Shown here piece by piece: positions 5,968-10,083 of a stretch of DNA of 10,083 bases. The position numbers were made by a program, and so were the translations under genes. This DNA is from JAIBBG01 sp043748015 (GTDB lineage Bacteria > Bacteroidota > Bacteroidia > Flavobacteriales_D > Sanyastnellaceae). The stretch lies in contig JAYTOA010000002.1 of NCBI GenBank assembly GCA_043748015.1, positions 1 through 10,083 of the forward strand, read 5' to 3'. Below the pieces are notes generated by a model, which was not told the DNA's origin, did not search any database, and worked only from the letters and a program-made list of their open reading frames with translations. Position 1 is the first letter of the stretch. The number at the start of each line of letters is the position of its first letter.

Positions 5968-8811
5968 TTATCGTTGTGAAATGATCAAGGGTTGAGATAA
6001 AATTTCATTGCCGCTTACAACTCGTAAAACGTAAATCCCATCTGCAATGCGAGATGTATTCCATTCAATATTTTGTTTACCTGACCCCATGTTTTTCTCG
6101 TCGATTTTCGCAACGACAGCGCCCATCATATCCAGCAATTCAATTTGCACTTTGCCTGAAGTGTTGTGATTGAAGGCAATGTTGACTTTATCGTTCGCAG
6201 GGTTTGGATAAATCAAAAGATCCATGTGTAAGTGATTCATCAAATCATTGACGTCAATGGTACTTGTGTCCGGCGCTGACATAGGTTGATCAAAATACAA
6301 GTGATATTCACCCGGAGTATAACTGAAACTGGCACCTAGATTATCTACTGTTACCGGCGTGCCAGTGAAGTAATCATACCAGGTTCCGGTATGCTGAAAT
6401 CCGGGCACCATGTCAATGCCAATCACATTGAAATTTCCTACGATGGTTGCATTCAAAGGAGTACTGTTGAGGTGAATGCGTTTGCCCATCCCCGCGAGAT
6501 CAACATCGAAATTCGTTGTAGAAAAAAGTGCTTCATTCTTTTTGAGATGATTCAATGCGCTTACCACTTGATATACCTTGTATCGCTCAACTACATCTCT
6601 GTAATTCCAGAGAACCGGTTTTGCATAAGTTCTGCAGTCTTCGTTAATGGTATTGGTACTCTGACAATAGTTAATCGAATAGTCATAGCCAAGTTCTCCA
6701 AATTGCCAGATCATTTTTGGTCCCGGTATTGGAATCAGAAATGTATGCGCAAGTTCTTGACGGTCCAATGCTGTTCCCAGATTGTGAATGTCATAAGTGC
6801 CGCTAATGTTACCGAAATTGAGATTCTTGTACATCAATCTTTCTTCATCGTGACTTTCAGCATAGGTCACCAATTTTGGAGTACTCCATCCGCGATTGGT
6901 ATAACTGCCCCAGTTTAGATTGCTGTCTGTTGAATAGCCCATGCTTGCTTGCTGATACTGATGTGTCATATTTCCCCAAAGCATCATACCTGTGTTCGCA
7001 AGTATCGTTTCCTCAGGATTGTCAGATAAATGCTCGAGCACCAGATAAGACCCCGGCTCGGTAGTTTGCATGTGATTGTAATAGTCAGTGAGAATGTTTA
7101 CACGGCTGTTGTCAAGTGCATTCCATGCACCGATATTTCCCAGCGTATTGTTTTGCGTGAATCCTTTTGACAAATCAAAACGGTAACCGTCAATATGGTA
7201 TTCGTCCATCCAATAGGCAATGACTCTTTTGCAAAACGAACGAGTGCGAGCACTCTCGTGATTGAAGTCATATCCTACGTTGAAGTCATGTTTCGCAACT
7301 TCATTGAACCAAGGATTCTCCGCAGTAGGTTGTCCGTACTGTCCGGCCGCTGGATTGAAATACATCCGAACCATAGGATTTTGTCCAAACGAATGATTCA
7401 ATGCAATGTCTTGAATAACTGCAATACCACGTTGGTGGCATTCATTGACGAAAGCTTTAAGCGCATCTCTTGTTCCATACGCTTTATCCGGTGCAAAATA
7501 GAATGCAGGATTGTATCCCCAACTATCATTGCCTTCAAATTCGTTGATGGGCATCAATTCTATAGCAGTGATTCCAAGATTCTGAATGTAATCCAGCGTA
7601 TCTATCAGTGTCTGATAGTTATTCGCTGAAAGAAAATCACGAATGAGTAATTCATATATCACCAGTCGCTCTTTCGGAGGTCGTACAAATGATTGATCTG
7701 TCCAGGCGAAAGCCGTTTCATTTGTTTTAAAAACAGAAACTGCTTGCGTGGTAATGCATTCCGGATAAGAGGGCAGATTAGGATAAGTTGCTGCAGGAAT
7801 GTAGGAGTCATTCCACGGATCAAGAATGACGTCACTATAAGGATCCGCAACTCGCATGTCTGTGGCGTCAATGCTGTATTGAAAACGATAATTCGTGCCT
7901 GGAGACAAACCGGTGATGTCTAACCAAAAGGTGTTTCCATCGGGTGTTCTATTCATCAGATAATTCGCGTTGAATTGCCAGTTGTTGAAATCACCCAGTA
8001 CATAGATGAAGTTTTTGAAGGGTGCATAAATCTGAAGTCTCACACTTGTGCTGCTGATGATATTGATACCATCCAGTGTTCCCGAAGGTGATGCGAGTAC
8101 TGTTGGCTGTGGATTGATATTGATAAGAACAGTATCTGTGATGATCTCACTTCCATTGTCTGCAGTGAGCACAATGTTGTACCCGCCATTCACGGTTGAA
8201 CTGAAATTGTAGTCAAGCGATGTAGCATTATCTGCACTTGCTACTTCCTCTCCGTTAACTGTCAAAACAAGATGCGCCGGCGAAGACGACGCGCTGTGAA
8301 TTGCAATTGTTTGTCCGGAATTGGCAACAAGTATTTGCTGAAAGGGTTGCAGAATTCCTGCGTGAAATGAATCGTCGTAAAGATCAAAATAGATATCGCT
8401 GTTATCTGCATTGCGTCCGACTACGCTTCCCGATTGATTGCGAAAAACAAACATCATTCTTCCTACCTCTAATCCATTTGGGAAATTATAGAAGGTAGAT
8501 GGATTGATAATAATTTTATGTTGTCCTGATCCAAGTGGAGTCATAACGACGTTTGGATCTGCTGTTCCCCAATTGCCTTGCACATATTGCCAGTTGTTTT
8601 CGCAATTGTCTATATCAGCTTGTGAAACCACTCCTGTATGAGCATATATAGGAATTGTATTGACTGGTATCAGCGCGTTTCCGGTTGTTACATTATAATA
8701 GATGGTGATGTTGTCGTTGACAGTTGGAAACGGCGGATCGCTTGTCAATATTTGACCAATAGATGAAATGACAAATAATAAAAATGCGACAAACGAAATG
8801 GTTCTTTTCAT
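5968..8811 (-). CDS. Secreted GH13 alpha-amylase-family enzyme with T9SS sorting domain
   Basis: A 947-residue glycoside hydrolase acting on alpha-1,4-glucans. Signal peptide 1-20 (SSIGQ). Residues about 21-145 form a beta domain with the IYAHTG motif (55-60), as in other Bacteroidota amylases. About 150-235 is an Ig-like segment. About 245-345 is a CBM48/E-set-like domain (VLGDFNNW at 271-278). The GH13 barrel is about 375-720: region I DIALNH (Asp468, His473), region II GYRFD (nucleophile Asp546, Arg544), region III LEH (acid/base Glu593) and region IV ESHD (His654, Asp655). The barrel is followed by a C-terminal beta domain and a T9SS type A tail about 865-947 (YPNP at 868-871, DGIYVLRV). 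All catalytic residues are present. The ATG at 8811 places the signal peptide first; the ATG at 8868 would add 19 residues and lie upstream of the predicted promoter. Secretion to the surface or medium is inferred. Exact activity (amylase, pullulanase-like or branching) cannot be fixed by reading. Confidence 0.95.
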   Translation of the reverse strand: MKRTISFVAFLLFVISSIGQILTSDPPFPTVNDNITIYYNVTTGNALIPVNTIPIYAHTGVVSQADIDNCENNWQYVQGNWGTADPNVVMTPLGSGQHKIIINPSTFYNFPNGLEVGRMMFVFRNQSGSVVGRNADNSDIYFDLYDDSFHAGILQPFQQILVANSGQTIAIHSASSSPAHLVLTVNGEEVASADNATSLDYNFSSTVNGGYNIVLTADNGSEIITDTVLININPQPTVLASPSGTLDGINIISSTSVRLQIYAPFKNFIYVLGDFNNWQFNANYLMNRTPDGNTFWLDITGLSPGTNYRFQYSIDATDMRVADPYSDVILDPWNDSYIPAATYPNLPSYPECITTQAVSVFKTNETAFAWTDQSFVRPPKERLVIYELLIRDFLSANNYQTLIDTLDYIQNLGITAIELMPINEFEGNDSWGYNPAFYFAPDKAYGTRDALKAFVNECHQRGIAVIQDIALNHSFGQNPMVRMYFNPAAGQYGQPTAENPWFNEVAKHDFNVGYDFNHESARTRSFCKRVIAYWMDEYHIDGYRFDLSKGFTQNNTLGNIGAWNALDNSRVNILTDYYNHMQTTEPGSYLVLEHLSDNPEETILANTGMMLWGNMTHQYQQASMGYSTDSNLNWGSYTNRGWSTPKLVTYAESHDEERLMYKNLNFGNISGTYDIHNLGTALDRQELAHTFLIPIPGPKMIWQFGELGYDYSINYCQSTNTINEDCRTYAKPVLWNYRDVVERYKVYQVVSALNHLKKNEALFSTTNFDVDLAGMGKRIHLNSTPLNATIVGNFNVIGIDMVPGFQHTGTWYDYFTGTPVTVDNLGASFSYTPGEYHLYFDQPMSAPDTSTIDVNDLMNHLHMDLLIYPNPANDKVNIAFNHNTSGKVQIELLDMMGAVVAKIDEKNMGSGKQNIEWNTSRIADGIYVLRVVSGNEILSQPLIISQR

Positions 8812-8833
8812 GTAGAAATTTTTATGAGGCGGC

Positions 8834-8865
8834 CAAATGTAAAGAAAGTGTCTTTTGTACACTAA
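8834..8865 (-). promoter_or_regulatory. Candidate promoter for the amylase and PUL operon
   Basis: On the minus strand, TACATTTG (8841-8834) matches the Bacteroidota -7 consensus TAnnTTTG exactly. Twenty bases upstream lies TTAG (8865-8862), one base off the -33 TTTG. The predicted start is near 8827, giving a short leader before the ATG at 8811. It is the only exact TAnnTTTG I found on this strand in the 263-base divergent region, and it supports the shorter start of the amylase. Confidence 0.45.
8847..8863. repeat. Short inverted repeat inside the amylase promoter spacer
   Basis: AGTGT and ACACT form a perfect 5-bp inverted repeat around a 7-base centre. It lies between the candidate -33 and -7 boxes, where a bound repressor would block polymerase. 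The arms are short, so chance is a real alternative. It does not match the palindrome upstream of susC, so a common regulator is not evident. Confidence 0.2.
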
Positions 8866-9026
8866 CATATTTTACGCCAATCGTTTTTTCCTATCCGAAG
8901 GTAACGCGATTTGTTGGTAACACTGTGAAATGACTCGTTATCAAATGATTTAATGATCCTTGCTAATGTGTAACAATACCTATTAGGGAAAATTTCATCC
9001 GAATGGTAGATCATTTTCCTATTCGC

Positions 9027-9058
9027 TTTGGAATCGATAGCATGCGGATGCATATTTG
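9027..9058 (+). promoter_or_regulatory. Candidate promoter for folD
   Basis: TTTG at 9027-9030 is followed after 20 bases by CATATTTG at 9051-9058, which differs from TAnnTTTG only in the first base. The predicted start is near 9065, about 10 bases before the ATG at 9075. This argues for that ATG rather than the in-frame one at 9003. Confidence 0.35.
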
Positions 9059-9074
9059 CCTCAAAGCACTATTT

Positions 9075-9962
9075 ATGACAATTCTCGACGGCAGCGCAAC
9101 TTCAAAACAGATCAAAAAAGAAATTGCTGCCGAGGTAGTGCAACTCGTGGCTTCCGGATTAAGGCCTCCACATCTGGCTGCAGTGATGGTAGGTGATGAT
9201 GGGGCCAGCCTCACTTATGTCGGTTCTAAAGTAAAGTCGTGCGAAGAAGTCGGGTTCAAGTCTACACTTATTCGTAAAGGGAGTGATCTCTCCGAAATGG
9301 AACTGCTGAGCATTGTTCATGCTTTGAACAATGATCCGGATATCGATGGCTACATTTTGCAATTGCCTTTTCCAAAGCATATAGATGAGAAGAAAATTCT
9401 TCTTGCCGTAGATCCGGCAAAAGATGTCGATGGATTTCACCCCGAGAACGTCGGTCGCATGGCTTTGAATCTGCCTTGTTTCTTGCCGGCCACTCCAGCT
9501 GGAATTATTGAACTTTTGCGTCGATACGAAGTTCCTACGGAAGGTCGAAATTGTGTCATCATTGGTAGGTCGCATATCGTCGGATTGCCAATGGCCATTT
9601 TGCTTCAGCGCAATGGCTATCCCGGAAATTGCACAGTAACCATTGCTCATAGCAAAACAAAAGATATTGAATCACTTTGCAAATCCGCTGACATCATTAT
9701 AGCCGCCATTGGCAAACCGGAATTTGTAAAAGCGTCGATGGTAAAAGAAGGGGCTGTAGTTGTTGATGTTGGTATCACTCGTATTGCTGAGGCATCAAAG
9801 AAGTCGGGTTTTCGGCTTGCCGGTGATGTAGCTTATGATGAAGTCGCCGCAAAATGCTCATTTATCACTCCAGTGCCGGGTGGAGTAGGTCCTATGACCA
9901 TCGTTTCGCTATTGTCAAATACGCTTTTAGCTGCGAAAATGAGAGGTTCATCTATTTTGTGA
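9075..9962 (+). CDS. folD: Bifunctional methylenetetrahydrofolate dehydrogenase / methenyltetrahydrofolate cyclohydrolase
   Basis: A 295-residue cytoplasmic FolD (E. coli FolD is 288). It interconverts 5,10-methylene-, 5,10-methenyl- and 10-formyl-tetrahydrofolate with NADP, supplying one-carbon units for purine and formyl-Met synthesis. The N-terminal catalytic domain has the Y-x3-K motif (Tyr48, Lys52), QLPFP (96-100) and KDVDGFHPENVGR (116-128) with Asp119; these correspond to E. coli Lys54, Gln98 and Asp121. Next come PATPAGI, then the Rossmann domain with GRSHIVGLP (164-172), ADIIIAAIGKP and VVVDVGI. The signature TPVPGGVGPMT is at 265-275. All key residues are present, so the enzyme should be active. 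I chose the ATG at 9075, since MTILDGSATS is the usual N-terminus; the ATG at 9003 would add 24 unrelated residues. It is divergent from the PUL and has no functional link to it. Confidence 0.97.
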   Translation: MTILDGSATSKQIKKEIAAEVVQLVASGLRPPHLAAVMVGDDGASLTYVGSKVKSCEEVGFKSTLIRKGSDLSEMELLSIVHALNNDPDIDGYILQLPFPKHIDEKKILLAVDPAKDVDGFHPENVGRMALNLPCFLPATPAGIIELLRRYEVPTEGRNCVIIGRSHIVGLPMAILLQRNGYPGNCTVTIAHSKTKDIESLCKSADIIIAAIGKPEFVKASMVKEGAVVVDVGITRIAEASKKSGFRLAGDVAYDEVAAKCSFITPVPGGVGPMTIVSLLSNTLLAAKMRGSSIL

Positions 9963-9973
9963 TTTTAGTTGTA

Positions 9974-9989
9974 ACACTTCGAAAGGTGT
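9974..9989 (+). terminator. Small hairpin after folD, possible weak terminator
   Basis: A 6-bp stem, ACACTT with AGGTGT including one G-T pair, closes a CGAA tetraloop 12 bases after the folD stop. No T-run follows, so it is not a classic Rho-independent terminator; it could protect the transcript end or mean nothing. Confidence 0.2.
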
Positions 9990-9998
9990 ATTGGTAAA

Positions 9999-10045
9999 AG
10001 AGGTTATCCGCTATCAAAAAAAATGTATGCGGCAATTGAACCTCT
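9999..10045. repeat. Interrupted inverted repeat downstream of folD
   Basis: Outer arms AGAGGTT (9999-10005) and AACCTCT (10039-10045) are perfectly complementary over 7 bp. Inner arms CCGC (10008-10011) and GCGG (10029-10032) extend the stem across a 2/6-base internal loop, leaving an A-rich loop with eight consecutive A. On the plus strand no T-run follows; on the minus strand the last arm runs into TTTT, so it might end a gene coming from beyond the window. Function is uncertain. Confidence 0.35.
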
Positions 10046-10057
10046 AAACTTTCAACC

Positions 10058-10083
10058 ATGTTCGGAAAACTAAACATCGTTAC
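10058..10083 (+). CDS. Possible start of a further plus-strand gene, cut by the window edge
   Basis: An ATG at 10058 opens a frame reading MFGKLNIV to the end of the window, 95 bases after the folD stop and just after the inverted repeat. Eight residues are too few to recognise a family, and I see no convincing promoter box before it. A competing minus-strand frame is open from the window edge down to a TAG at 9952-9954, so even the direction of the next gene is not settled. Confidence 0.25.

Noticed and set aside
6391..6918. 175-residue plus-strand frame opposite the amylase gene
   Set aside because: It is fully antisense to a conserved catalytic region and shows no family motif; it is a shadow of the real gene. 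The same applies to 7195-7629 (plus) and, opposite folD, to 9159-9650 (minus).
8812..8868. Upstream in-frame ATG that would extend the amylase by 19 residues
   Set aside because: It would bury the signal peptide and begin upstream of the TACATTTG promoter box.
8862..9053. 63-residue minus-strand frame in the divergent region
   Set aside because: It has no recognisable motif or signal peptide, overlaps both promoter candidates, and looks like chance coding.
9003..9074. Upstream in-frame ATG that would extend FolD by 24 residues
   Set aside because: FolD proteins normally begin close to the MTILDG-type strand, and the extension covers the candidate promoter.
9952..10083. Minus-strand frame open from the window edge to a TAG at 9952-9954 (about 43 codons)
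   Set aside because: It overlaps the folD end by 11 bases, has no recognisable motif and runs through the inverted repeat; it cannot be excluded without more sequence but is not supported enough to annotate.

Overview
The window looks like chromosome from a member of the Bacteroidota. The reasons are an adjacent SusC/SusD pair, a C-terminal type IX secretion (T9SS) sorting domain on the amylase, short intergenic gaps without clear Shine-Dalgarno sites, and candidate promoters of the Bacteroidota type (-33 TTTG, -7 TAnnTTTG). T9SS makes a non-gut lineage (Chitinophagia, Saprospiria, Cytophagia or Flavobacteriia) more likely than Bacteroides, but I cannot place it further.

About nine tenths of the window is one polysaccharide utilization locus (PUL) for an alpha-1,4-glucan such as starch or glycogen, all on the minus strand. 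In transcription order it holds: a 947-residue multidomain GH13 enzyme with a T9SS tail (8811 to 5968); a SusC-type TonB-dependent transporter (5864 to 2790); a SusD-type lipoprotein (2771 to 1380); a small lipocalin-like lipoprotein (1357 to 860); and a secreted two-domain protein in the position of SusE/SusF (855 to 1). The last four genes are separated by only 18, 22 and 4 bases and are surely one transcript. The amylase is separated from susC by 103 bases that contain a candidate promoter and a near-perfect 14-bp palindrome, so susC onward may be transcribed both from the amylase promoter and from its own.

Proposed division of labour: the amylase is exported through T9SS and cuts glucan outside the cell. 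The SusE/F-like protein, which shares a domain type with the amylase N-terminus, and the small lipoprotein help hold the glucan. SusD and SusC bind and import the maltooligosaccharides. No SusA/SusB-type periplasmic enzyme, SusR-type regulator or cytoplasmic maltose gene is present; they may lie beyond base 1 or elsewhere.

A 263-base divergent region (8812 to 9074) separates the PUL from folD on the plus strand, a complete and ordinary one-carbon folate enzyme. After folD come two imperfect hairpins and a possible start of another plus-strand gene cut by the window edge. There are no RNA genes, insertion sequences, CRISPR arrays or phage genes. The most interesting points are the domain shared between the amylase and the terminal gene, the palindrome upstream of susC, and branching-enzyme-like traits in the amylase motifs. 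I see no wholly new system.
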